From: an uncultured Collinsella sp.
Lineage (GTDB): Bacteria; Actinomycetota; Coriobacteriia; Coriobacteriales; Coriobacteriaceae
DNA length: 24,999 bases
Reading direction: 5' to 3'
Assembly (NCBI GenBank): GCA_900547285.1
Contig: URGF01000010.1
Coordinates: 1 to 24,999, forward strand
Positions 8,201 through 14,189 of the stretch are shown one piece after another. The notes under the pieces are model-generated. The model saw nothing but the letters and a program-made list of their open reading frames with translations, had not been told where the DNA came from and made no database searches. Made by a program: the position numbers and the translations under genes. Position 1 is the stretch's first letter. Every line of letters begins with the position of its first letter.

Positions 8201-8793
8201 AGCTGGTCAAGCCGGCCGATCCGACGCGCGATGGCTATACTTTCGGCGGTTGGTATACCGATGAGGCTTGCACGCAGGCGTATGACTTTATCGCGCCGGT
8301 GACGGCCGATCTGACGCTGTATGCCAAGTGGACCAAGAATGCCGTTAACCCTGGCGGCAATGGCGGTTCTGGCACTAATGGTGGCAACGGTGGCGCTGGC
8401 AACGGTTCCGGCGCTGGCGCTGGCACTGGCACGGGTTCCGGCTCCGGCTCTAAGGGCCAGCAGGCCGGCGGCGCTATCGCCCCGGGTCATAAGCCGACGA
8501 CCAAGACGACGGTGTCGACCAAGACCGAGACCAAGGACAACAAGTCCGACAAGAAGGACACCGATAAGTCCGATAAGAAGGACGAGAAGAAGTCTGACAA
8601 GAAGGACAGCAAGTCCGACAAGAAGTCCGATTCCAAGTCCGATACGGGTGCTGCTTCCACGACCACTGCTAAGAAGTCCTCTAGTGCCTCCGAGCAGGAG
8701 GCTGGCACCAACCCGCTCGCCATTGTTGGCGTTGCTGCCGGCGTCATCGGTCTCGCCATCGTCGGCGTGTTCGTGTTCACCAAACGTCGGTAG
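5290..8793 (+). CDS. Cell-surface protein: three DUF4430 (transcobalamin-like) domains, beta-propeller, InlB-type repeat, C-terminal anchor
   Basis: A 1167-residue exported protein. A long N-terminus with an RR-containing, basic region and hydrophobic segment (about 50-70, AAFLAFAMAFGTTPAQLWA) acts as signal peptide, with cleavage likely after LWA. A disordered Ala/Asp/Thr linker follows to about 175. Three tandem DUF4430 domains occupy about 177-298, 299-420 and 421-534, each with WxxxSLxSPF-type and 'W.FFVNG...Y.LK.GD.V.W.Y' motifs. A PQQ-like beta-propeller spans about 545-947 (repeated 'VNGNVYLAV', 'GNLYYI' strands). An InlB/Listeria-Bacteroides repeat (GYTFGGWYTDEAC...LYAKW) lies at about 950-1016. 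A Gly-rich stretch, a Lys/Asp/Ser-rich stretch (about 1074-1119), a membrane helix (about 1144-1164) and KRR end the protein. There is no LPxTG. DUF4430 is the domain of the transcobalamin/intrinsic factor C-terminal part, so cobalamin capture at the cell surface is the likely role, supported by the riboswitch. Confidence 0.85.
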   Translation: MGELERNMRDDVGQPQGNAPSTDNGGQMDMFEDERERASLHRRGAIACGVAKRGLAAFLAFAMAFGTTPAQLWAEGAEGIAEAVAQAATPDENGSGESATSPAADLNASGVVANGGTAEQDAAATTSGPTDKTEDDSAAGNEAPVASTSDASKQDAAVVSAAGEAKTQPAKAESQDVSATCSVVGTDAKGAQQTWAAAQRITLKEGSTAADLSEQLFKQAGLTTDYDPNGTWGWALNTITSPFDKDRKLGYDSATGAYWQLFVNGSASEVGAGGYTLKDGDSVVWCYSKYGDPAPANQISVSCTVVGQDASGAQQTWAQPTTALVEEGTTAADLSEQAFKKAGIGAKTGKGTYGWYLESLTSPFNKTVTLSSEKVNENTWKFWQFFVNGQAANVGAGNYTLKAGDKVTWVYGFDGTMPGQVSVSMEIIGKKDEKAQRWTDPSTQVFVEGTTIKDASAAYFDAIGIESKMYDQFGYWGVHSLVSPLDGTELSGAWSFFVNGVPGPQLDSDYVLKSGDKIVWAYAPGDTVPNPDEVVVDPSASRPTGWKADWSGNSNAVVKNVSTPTGTLASSWTFDWRAYSGATYPNASEPIVVNGNVYLAVNKRLLKIDAESGKVLAESNLQTAIGYTTRPIYTKGLVIVPLDGGAVQALTADTLTTVWVTDSVSKSAQSNSQLTVDGNYLYVGTVDVDYGTSTYNNGHLTRINILTGAVSWQHVNADEGYYWTSATVGDGYILVPTSAGTVEMLSKSTGDVLGSVSVGAIVNSSCVLSKDGKHAYVISRDGKLHVLALSDANARASSRISEERVIDLGLTGCACMPTLYGNKLIVGGEVSGGSALAIVDLDNDFATTLVSSADGSVLPAGGIKGAPLVSVQADDTYVYFTVNYGATSDYVNYTSGGGAYRYKMGDAQATGAFSAAGHNNYCDSPIACDAKGNLYYINDSGTLFKLSGGVKVSFETGEGSKVDFQTTADGKLVKPADPTRDGYTFGGWYTDEACTQAYDFIAPVTADLTLYAKWTKNAVNPGGNGGSGTNGGNGGAGNGSGAGAGTGTGSGSGSKGQQAGGAIAPGHKPTTKTTVSTKTETKDNKSDKKDTDKSDKKDEKKSDKKDSKSDKKSDSKSDTGAASTTTAKKSSSASEQEAGTNPLAIVGVAAGVIGLAIVGVFVFTKRR

Positions 8794-8802
8794 GTGAGGG
8801 CT

Positions 8803-9702
8803 GTGTCCAATAAATCCAAGGACGCTGACCCCAAGCAACCAGATTCCTCGTTTATCCAGCTTGACGATGCAAAGCAACAGGGCGCCGCTTCGGCGGCGTC
8901 CGCCCCTCGTCGCAAGGCGCTCCTTGGCGTTCTGACTGCCGCGTGCACCATTCTGACCGTCGTCTCGCTGGGTTTCGTCCATCCTTCCGAGAGCGGTGCC
9001 TGGTCCATCGACTGGATCATTCAGACCGTGACGGGGGAGAGCGTCGTCACCAAGGACACCAAGGTGTCTGGCTCGACTACGACTTCGGGCGAGGCCAGTT
9101 CCAAGGATTCCAAGTCATCGAATGACGCAAAAGATGAGTCCAAGCATTCTGATGAGTCCAAGTCCAAGGACGATTCCGAGTCTTCAAACAAGGAATCGGA
9201 CAAGAACTCGGATAACAAGAAGTCCGAGGACCAGGACGGCAAGAAGTCTGGCGATAAATCCGCTGCCCAAAATACGGGAGCCGGTGATACTTCCAATGCG
9301 TCTGGCGGTGGCCAGTCGTCTGATGGAGCCTCATCCTCTAATGGTGGAAACGCCTCCTCGGGCGGACAGGGCGGTTCGCAGGAGTCCAGCTACGTAACGG
9401 TGACGGTTTCGGTCACATCGAGCGCTGTGGGCAATCCTGTGTCTTCTGGTGGCACCTTTACCTTTAACGAAGGCGCCACGGTCTACGACGCTCTGTGCGC
9501 GCTGGGCCTTTCCGTAAATGCTGAAAATTCGCCTCTTTACCATGGCGTTTACGTCAAGGCTATTGGTGGACTGGCTGAGAAAGAATACGGCGGCAGCAGT
9601 GGTTGGTGCTATTCCGTTAACGGTGTGCAGCCCATGACGGCCTGCAGCAACTACGTTCTCTCCAACGGCGACAACGTGGTCTGGTATTACGTTACAGGCT
9701 AA
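8803..9702 (+). CDS. Membrane-anchored DUF4430 (transcobalamin-like) protein
   Basis: A 299-residue protein. A short charged cytoplasmic N-terminus (1-38) leads into a membrane helix (about 39-58, LLGVLTAACTILTVVSLGF) that may be an uncleaved signal anchor. A long Ser/Lys/Asp/Gly low-complexity stalk follows (about 75-195). The C-terminal DUF4430 domain (about 197-299) shows FNEGATVYDALCALGL, GGSSGWCYSVNG and the terminal LSNGDNVVWYYVTG. It contains three cysteines (in ALCAL, WCYSV and TACSN) that could form a disulfide. GTG 8803 is chosen because GGTGA sits 5 bases upstream and overlaps the previous stop; GTG 8794 is possible. With a 9-base gap to the upstream gene, it shares the B12-riboswitch transcript and probably works with that protein in ligand capture or hand-over. 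Confidence 0.85.
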   Translation: MSNKSKDADPKQPDSSFIQLDDAKQQGAASAASAPRRKALLGVLTAACTILTVVSLGFVHPSESGAWSIDWIIQTVTGESVVTKDTKVSGSTTTSGEASSKDSKSSNDAKDESKHSDESKSKDDSESSNKESDKNSDNKKSEDQDGKKSGDKSAAQNTGAGDTSNASGGGQSSDGASSSNGGNASSGGQGGSQESSYVTVTVSVTSSAVGNPVSSGGTFTFNEGATVYDALCALGLSVNAENSPLYHGVYVKAIGGLAEKEYGGSSGWCYSVNGVQPMTACSNYVLSNGDNVVWYYVTG

Positions 9703-9726
9703 AGACCTCGACATAGTGCGCCAGAC

Positions 9727-9763
9727 GGGCGGTTCGGACAAACATCCGGGCCGCCCATCTTTA
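9727..9763 (+). terminator. Probable terminator of the DUF4430 operon
   Basis: A 12-bp stem with two G-U pairs forms between 9727-9738 (GGGCGGTTCGGA) and 9745-9756 (TCCGGGCCGCCC) around a 6-base loop. The tail ATCTTTA is a weak U-tract. Confidence 0.6.
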
Positions 9764-9817
9764 TGCGAATGGGACGCCGTGGCCCGCCTCACATGCCTTC
9801 CTCGGCAGGCTCTGCAA

Positions 9818-9854
9818 ACAAAAAAACCGGCTGGAACGAGAATTCCAACCGGTT
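9818..9854 (-). terminator. Strong rho-independent terminator of the gtrA gene (minus strand)
   Basis: On the minus strand AACCGGTTGGAA (9843-9854) pairs with TTCCAGCCGGTT (9825-9836), 12 bp with one G-U, loop of 6, followed by a run of T. It lies 27 bases past the gtrA stop and faces the terminator of the plus-strand operon. Confidence 0.88.
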
Positions 9855-9880
9855 ATACATTCAAGCAAATAGTGAATCGA

Positions 9881-10288
9881 CTACGACCGTGCGCCCTCAA
9901 GGAAGAAGCGGCGACTGAAGTAGTTGTACCAGGTGACGAGGAACGTAGCGATCGCTTTCATGGCCTGGTAGCCGATGCTCAAAAACGTGACACCCACAAA
10001 CATGTACAGGTCGTTGAGGCCCAGACCGATCACCGACAGGATGGTGAAGATTGTGAACTCACGCTTGCGGCTCATGCCTTCGCGGTGGTCGAACACGTAC
10101 TTCATGCTGAGCCAGTAGTTGACCACGACGGACGTGATGAACGAGACCGTGGTGCTCATCAAAAAGTCGAGGTGGAACAGCTCGACGAGCGCAATGAGCA
10201 TGCCCCAGTCGATGCCAAAGGAGATAAGACCCACGACAGCAAACTTGAGGAACTGCTTGGTATGAGGTTGTGCCAGCGCCTTGCGCAC
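9881..10288 (-). CDS. GtrA-family membrane protein (copy 1)
   Basis: A 135-residue polytopic protein with four predicted membrane helices (starting at about FLKFAVVGLISFGIDWGML, the second near STTVSFITSVVVNYWLS, the third near FTIFTILSVIGLGLNDL and the fourth near AIATFLVTWYNYF). The loop YVFDHREGMSRKREF and the end SRRFFLEG are typical of the GtrA family (PF04138), whose members help move prenyl-linked sugars across the membrane in glycan or teichoic-acid decoration. It starts with GTG and has only a modest upstream GGATGTGA. No glycosyltransferase is next to it in the window, so the glycan is unknown. A related copy lies 219 bases upstream on the same strand; shared motifs (YVF.H.EGMSR.REF, FLEG) suggest an old duplication. 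Confidence 0.9.
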   Translation of the reverse strand: MRKALAQPHTKQFLKFAVVGLISFGIDWGMLIALVELFHLDFLMSTTVSFITSVVVNYWLSMKYVFDHREGMSRKREFTIFTILSVIGLGLNDLYMFVGVTFLSIGYQAMKAIATFLVTWYNYFSRRFFLEGARS

Positions 10289-10436
10289 GTAATCACATCC
10301 AATGCGTTGATGAATCGAGCAGAGGATACTTTAGAGCTTTTGCGAGGGAAACGTAAGGTCTTTGCCAAGAACTATACGAACTCGCCAAATTATCAAGTGC
10401 TAATCCGCAAACGTTGAAAATTTGCCCGTAAACGAG

Positions 10437-10486
10437 CGGCACCCACGGACGATACTGCGCTGAGCGCGCGTCGTCCGTGGGCGCCG
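10437..10486 (-). terminator. Long GC-rich hairpin between the two gtrA genes
   Basis: The arms 10437-10452 and 10471-10486 are 16 bases each and fully paired on the minus-strand RNA with one G-U pair; the plus-strand RNA would carry an A-C mismatch there. This favours action on the minus-strand transcript. It begins 21 bases beyond the stop of the upstream gtrA copy. No clean U-tract follows (CTCGTTTACGG), so it could be a weak terminator or an RNA-stabilising structure. Confidence 0.5.
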
Positions 10487-10507
10487 TAATGCTGCAAGGG
10501 TGTCGAG

Positions 10508-10903
10508 CTATTTGGTCTCGTCGCCCTCCAGGAAGATCTTTCGGGTCACAAAGTTGTAGACCATGACAAGCGCGGTGGCGCAAATCTTGGCGATATTGGC
10601 TTCGAGCCCCAGACCGGCGTTGAGCGCCAGCACGATACCGTCGTTGAGCACCAAACCGATCACGGACAGCACGACAAAGATAATGAACTCGCGGCGGCGG
10701 CTCATGCCCTCCTTGTGCGCAAACACGTACTTCATGCTGGCGACGTAATTAAAGATGAGTGAGACGATAAAGCCGCTGGTGTTGGCGATTAGGATGTTGA
10801 GGCCCAGACCGTAGTGGAGCAGATTCATAATGTCAAAGTCGATGACCGTGGCAATGACACCGACGACGCCAAATTTCATGATCTGCGCGAGGAGCTTTTG
10901 CAT
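10508..10903 (-). CDS. GtrA-family membrane protein (copy 2)
   Basis: A 131-residue protein with four predicted membrane helices (MKFGVVGVIATVIDFDIMN, IANTSGFIVSLIFNYVA, FIIFVVLSVIGLVLNDGI, IAKICATALVMVYNFVT) and the family loop YVFAHKEGMSRRREF, ending RKIFLEGDETK. The role is probably transport or flipping of lipid-linked sugars, as in the GtrA family. The start ATG 10903 has GGCAGGT 4-10 bases upstream. An upstream in-frame TTG at 10966 would add 21 residues without a better ribosome site. It follows fbp by 78 bases, so read-through from fbp is possible, though a metabolic link is not evident. Confidence 0.9.
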   Translation of the reverse strand: MQKLLAQIMKFGVVGVIATVIDFDIMNLLHYGLGLNILIANTSGFIVSLIFNYVASMKYVFAHKEGMSRRREFIIFVVLSVIGLVLNDGIVLALNAGLGLEANIAKICATALVMVYNFVTRKIFLEGDETK

Positions 10904-10981
10904 GGTACCTGCCTTAAGCTGGCGCCGAAGCGCCGCGGGGATGACAAACTCAGCAAGTTTAGCCAATCCCCGCAGGCGGGG

Positions 10982-12898
10982 CTAGGCGCGCTCCTCGATA
11001 GCACCGTTTCTATATGCATCGAGCAGTTGGCGTAGGTCCTGGATCTGGCTGCGGATCTTGGCGCCGGTATCGGTGTCGCTCACCATGCGGCGGCGGTCGG
11101 CCTCGTCAAAGCGGTTGGTCTCGCTTTCGATATCGATGTTGCGGGTGAGCGCCTCGGCAACGGTGGTAAAGGCCTGGTGCGATTTGAGGCGGCAGCCGCG
11201 CGAGCTCGAGATGAGCGTATAGCCGGCGATACCCGTCTTGGGATGGTAAGCGCGGCAGAAGCCGCCATCGATGACCAGCAGTTTGCCCTCGGCGCGGATG
11301 GGCTGCTCACCCTTGGTGGTCTTGACGGGCGTGTGGCCGTTGATGATGTGACCGGTCGGTGAGCATGCCATGGGCGCGACGCCAAACTCGCGCATGATGT
11401 CATTGCAGACCGAGGGCGACTTGGTAAGCGTAAAGTACGGGTCCATCGGCTCGACCCAGGTGCTCTTATCGGCGATATAGGCGCGCTCAAAGGTGCGCAC
11501 CAGGCGTCCGCTGGCGGGTGAGTTAAAGCCAATCCACAGGTACCACATCCAGTCGAGAGCGTCGCGGTCGCCCACGCGCCAGGCGCGGCGGGCGATGTGG
11601 TCGCAAAAATCGAGATAATCGCGGCCAGCGTGCCAGGTGCCCAGGCAGTTCATGCTGCTAAAGGTGCCGTCTTCGTTGAGCGGCACGCAGCCATGGAACA
11701 GCAGGTTGCCGTTGGCGACCTTGTATATCGAGCCGTGGGAATAGAGGAAATCGATATGGCGATGCAGGTGATCGGCGGTGACAAACTCGGACACGAGCTT
11801 GTCGATGATGTGCTGCTCCTGGGGCGTGAGCGTATAGGGGTCCGTCGGGTCGACGGTGGGGAAGTCGTTGGTCGTGAGCGGCCACACGCTGCCGTCGGCG
11901 AGCGTGACCGTGCCGGTGTCGTGGTCGATCTTGTCGAGTAACAGGCGGTCGGTCATGTCGAACTCGGGATGGCGCTGGATAATCTGACCCTCGAGCTTAA
12001 AGAGCAGCACGTTGATGGCCTTGATCAGCGGGGTGATGGACTCACCGGCGGTGTAGGTGGCATCGGCAAAGGCGACAAGCTCACGCAGCGAGATGCCGTA
12101 GTCGTTCTCCAGGATCTCGTAGTTGTCGTAGCGTAGGTTGTTGCGCAGCACCGTGGCGATGCAGGCGGGCTCACCGGCCGCAGCGCCCATCCACAGCAGG
12201 TCGTGGTTGCCCCACTGGATGTCGAGTGAATGGTAGGTGAGCAGGCGGTCCATAATCTTGGCCGCGCCGCCACCGCGGTCGAAGATGTCGCCCACCAGGT
12301 GCAGGTGGTCGACGGCCAGGCGCTTGATGAGCGAGGCAAGCGACTCGATAAAGTCGTCGGCGCTTGCGGTCTCCAGGATGGACTCCACGATGCGCTCGTG
12401 ATAGCGCACGCGATAGTTGTTCTCGTCCGGGTGCGTGTGCAACAACTCGTCGATGATATAGGCGTAATCGCGTGGGATGGCCTTACGCACCTTGGAGCGC
12501 GTATAACGGCTCGAAAGCGAGCGGGCAACCATAATGAGTTGGTCAAGCATCGTCTTGTACCAGGTGGGCGAGTCCTCGCGCTGGCTGCGGACCAGCTCGA
12601 TCTTCTCGCGCGGGTAGTAGATGAGCGTGCACAGCTCGCCCTTCTCGTCAAAGGAGAGCGTTTCGCCAAAAATCTCGTCGACATGCTCGCGCACGACGCC
12701 CGAGCAGTTGTTGAGGATGTGCATAAAGGCTTCGTACTCGCCATGCACGTCGCTCATAAAATGCTCAGTGCCTTTGGGCAGGTTGAGGATGGCCGAGAGG
12801 TTGATGATCTCGGTAAACGCGGATTGCTCGGTGGGAAACTGTCTCGACAGCAGGCGCAGATACTTGAAGTCTTGCGGATTGCGATCGAATGCGACCAT
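10982..12898 (-). CDS. fbp: Class III fructose-1,6-bisphosphatase
   Basis: A 638-residue cytoplasmic enzyme of the Firmicutes-type (class III) FBPase family (B. subtilis Fbp is of similar size). It hydrolyses fructose-1,6-bisphosphate to fructose-6-phosphate in gluconeogenesis. It has a calcineurin-like metallophosphatase core: SDVHG (D50, H52), GDIFDRG (203-209) and GNHD (230-233), plus INGHTPVK toward the C-terminus. N-terminal FDRNPQDFKYLRLLSRQFPT is typical of the family. ATG 12898 is preferred because GGAAGGTG lies 5 bases upstream; a longer frame starting at 12943 would run through the palindrome and lacks a ribosome site. A perfect inverted repeat at 12926-12955 is a probable operator. 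Confidence 0.95.
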   Translation of the reverse strand: MVAFDRNPQDFKYLRLLSRQFPTEQSAFTEIINLSAILNLPKGTEHFMSDVHGEYEAFMHILNNCSGVVREHVDEIFGETLSFDEKGELCTLIYYPREKIELVRSQREDSPTWYKTMLDQLIMVARSLSSRYTRSKVRKAIPRDYAYIIDELLHTHPDENNYRVRYHERIVESILETASADDFIESLASLIKRLAVDHLHLVGDIFDRGGGAAKIMDRLLTYHSLDIQWGNHDLLWMGAAAGEPACIATVLRNNLRYDNYEILENDYGISLRELVAFADATYTAGESITPLIKAINVLLFKLEGQIIQRHPEFDMTDRLLLDKIDHDTGTVTLADGSVWPLTTNDFPTVDPTDPYTLTPQEQHIIDKLVSEFVTADHLHRHIDFLYSHGSIYKVANGNLLFHGCVPLNEDGTFSSMNCLGTWHAGRDYLDFCDHIARRAWRVGDRDALDWMWYLWIGFNSPASGRLVRTFERAYIADKSTWVEPMDPYFTLTKSPSVCNDIMREFGVAPMACSPTGHIINGHTPVKTTKGEQPIRAEGKLLVIDGGFCRAYHPKTGIAGYTLISSSRGCRLKSHQAFTTVAEALTRNIDIESETNRFDEADRRRMVSDTDTGAKIRSQIQDLRQLLDAYRNGAIEERA

Positions 12899-12925
12899 GA
12901 AACACCTTCCGATGGGGTTGGTAAA

Positions 12926-12955
12926 ACTGATAAACAGCGTCAAACGTTTATCAGT
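12926..12955 (-). promoter_or_regulatory. Perfect 10-bp inverted repeat upstream of fbp, candidate operator
   Basis: ACTGATAAAC (12926-12935) and GTTTATCAGT (12946-12955) are exact reverse complements with a 10-base spacer, centred 43 bases before the fbp start. On the minus strand the spacer holds TTGACG, a -35-like hexamer, but no good -10 lies at the right distance. It has no U-tract and is AT-rich, so it looks like a protein-binding site and not a terminator. Confidence 0.5.
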
Positions 12956-13184
12956 ATGCGCCGCTTTTGTTTCGATTTTGCGCCAGCGGCTGAATTGTCG
13001 GCTGAACGGTTTGGTAAATCGATTTAGTTGAGGTAGATATGGCGGTTGAGTGGAGACGACAGAGGGTGTTTTCTCAGATATTTATGCGTGGGGCCGGTGG
13101 AGACGATGGTGGTAAAGATGTTCGCTATTTTTGGTTCGATTTGGTAAATAGTGGACATATGTACCGTATGTAGGCTCACTGTGC
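12956..13184. other. Divergent intergenic region with short direct repeats
   Basis: This AT-richer stretch lies between the divergent fbp and degV genes. It holds two copies of TTTGGTAAAT (13010-13019 and 13140-13149) and two of GTGGAGACGA (13050-13059 and 13097-13106), all in the same orientation. I see no convincing gene in it. Confidence 0.45.
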
Positions 13185-13190
13185 GATAAT
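13183..13190 (+). promoter_or_regulatory. Extended -10 promoter of the degV gene
   Basis: TGCGATAAT-type sequence (TG at 13182-13183, GATAAT at 13185-13190) matches an extended -10 element; no good -35 is present. A start near 13197 would leave a leader of about 22 bases with the AAGGAG at 13207-13212. Confidence 0.5.
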
Positions 13191-13218
13191 TTGCGCAGCA
13201 ATGAGTAAGGAGCCTCAT

Positions 13219-14109
13219 ATGAGTGATTTTGTCCTGACCTGTGAATCCGCCGCCGACCGAACCCGTGAGTTCTTTGCGTCGCGCAATATCCCTGTCGTGT
13301 GTTTTCATTACGAGATCGACGATGTTGTCTATACGGACGATCTGTATCAGTCGATTACGCCGGACAAGTTTTTTGCCCAGATTGCCGCGGGCGCCATGCC
13401 CAAGACGTCTCAGGCGAGCGTGGGTGAGTACGAGGAGTTTTGGGAGCCGTTTGTTGCCGAGGGCAAAGACGTGCTGCACCTGACGTTGTCATCGGGTATT
13501 TCGGGCACGTATGGATCGGCCTGCGTTGCGGCGCAGATGCTCGCGGATCGCTATCCCCAGGGCGGCAAGGTGTGCGTCATCGATTCGCTGGCGGCGTCTT
13601 CGGGCTTTGGCCTGTTGCTGGAATATGCCGCCGACGTGCGCGATAGCGGGGCGTCACTCGACGAGACGGCCGCTTGGATCGAGGAGCACAAGCTCAACCT
13701 GCACCACTGGTTCTTCTCGACCGATCTGTCGAGCTACCTGCGCGGCGGTCGCATTTCGGCCGCGAGCGCGATCATCGGCACGGCGCTTAAGATTTGCCCG
13801 CTTATGACGGTCGATTGCGAAGGTGGGCTGTCGCCACGTGAGAAGATTCGCACTAAGAAGCGCGCGATTTCCGAGATGGCTAAGACCATGATGGCACACG
13901 TGCAGGACGGTGCGGATTATTCGGGTAAGTGCGTCATGTCGCACTCGGCGTGCCGCGAGGATGCCGAGGCAGTTGCGGCGCTGATCGAGGAACAGATTCC
14001 GCAGCTTAAAGGCAAGATTGAGATCAATAACATCGGTACTCTGATTGGCTCGCATACCGGACCTGGCACGGTGGCGCTCTTCTTTATGGGCGACAAGCGC
14101 GTGGATTAA
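13219..14109 (+). CDS. DegV-family fatty-acid-binding protein
   Basis: A 296-residue cytoplasmic protein of the DegV/FakB family, which binds a fatty acid and may present it to a FakA-type kinase. Family marks are the N-terminal VLTCESAAD (in place of the usual 'DSxxD'), MPKTSQASVGEYEEFW, the LTLSSGISGTYGSA ligand-site motif, VIDSLAASSGFGLL, and the C-terminal IGSHTGPGTVALFF with its conserved His and Gly. Size is standard (about 280-300). AAGGAG 6 bases before ATG 13219 decides the start; the in-frame ATG at 13201 precedes that ribosome site. It is a single-gene unit; no FakA partner lies nearby. The bound lipid cannot be told from sequence. Confidence 0.94.
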   Translation: MSDFVLTCESAADRTREFFASRNIPVVCFHYEIDDVVYTDDLYQSITPDKFFAQIAAGAMPKTSQASVGEYEEFWEPFVAEGKDVLHLTLSSGISGTYGSACVAAQMLADRYPQGGKVCVIDSLAASSGFGLLLEYAADVRDSGASLDETAAWIEEHKLNLHHWFFSTDLSSYLRGGRISAASAIIGTALKICPLMTVDCEGGLSPREKIRTKKRAISEMAKTMMAHVQDGADYSGKCVMSHSACREDAEAVAALIEEQIPQLKGKIEINNIGTLIGSHTGPGTVALFFMGDKRVD

Positions 14110-14139
14110 TTTGCCCCATCACATCGCTGCATGATTGCT

Positions 14140-14184
14140 CAAACGAAAACGGCCCGCCTCACGTTTGTGGGGCGGGCCAAGATG
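14140..14184. terminator. Bidirectional terminator between degV and the TIM-barrel gene
   Basis: GGCCCGCCTCAC (14151-14162) pairs with GTGGGGCGGGCC (14167-14178), 12 bp with one wobble and a GTTT loop. A GTTTTCGTTT tract follows on the minus strand and AAGATGTTTT on the plus strand, so it can end both convergent transcripts. Confidence 0.85.
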
Positions 14185-14189
14185 TTTTG

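Noticed and set aside
8509..8645. Repeated AAG-TCC-GAC-type units taken at first for a tandem DNA repeat or CRISPR
   Set aside because: They encode the Lys/Ser/Asp-rich stalk of the surface protein, are irregular in unit length and have no spacers.
8700..8793. LPxTG sortase signal at the end of the surface protein
   Set aside because: There is no LPxTG-like motif before the hydrophobic helix (the sequence is EAGTNPLAIVG), so membrane anchoring is called instead of sortase linkage.
7297..8982. 561-residue open frame on the minus strand
   Set aside because: It overlaps two real plus-strand genes (end of the big surface protein and start of the next) and its Leu/Gly-rich repeats mirror the Lys/Asp codons; no domain visible.
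10968..10981. GC hairpin at the fbp stop as a terminator
   Set aside because: The stem is only five or six pairs with a tiny loop and no T-run on the minus strand.
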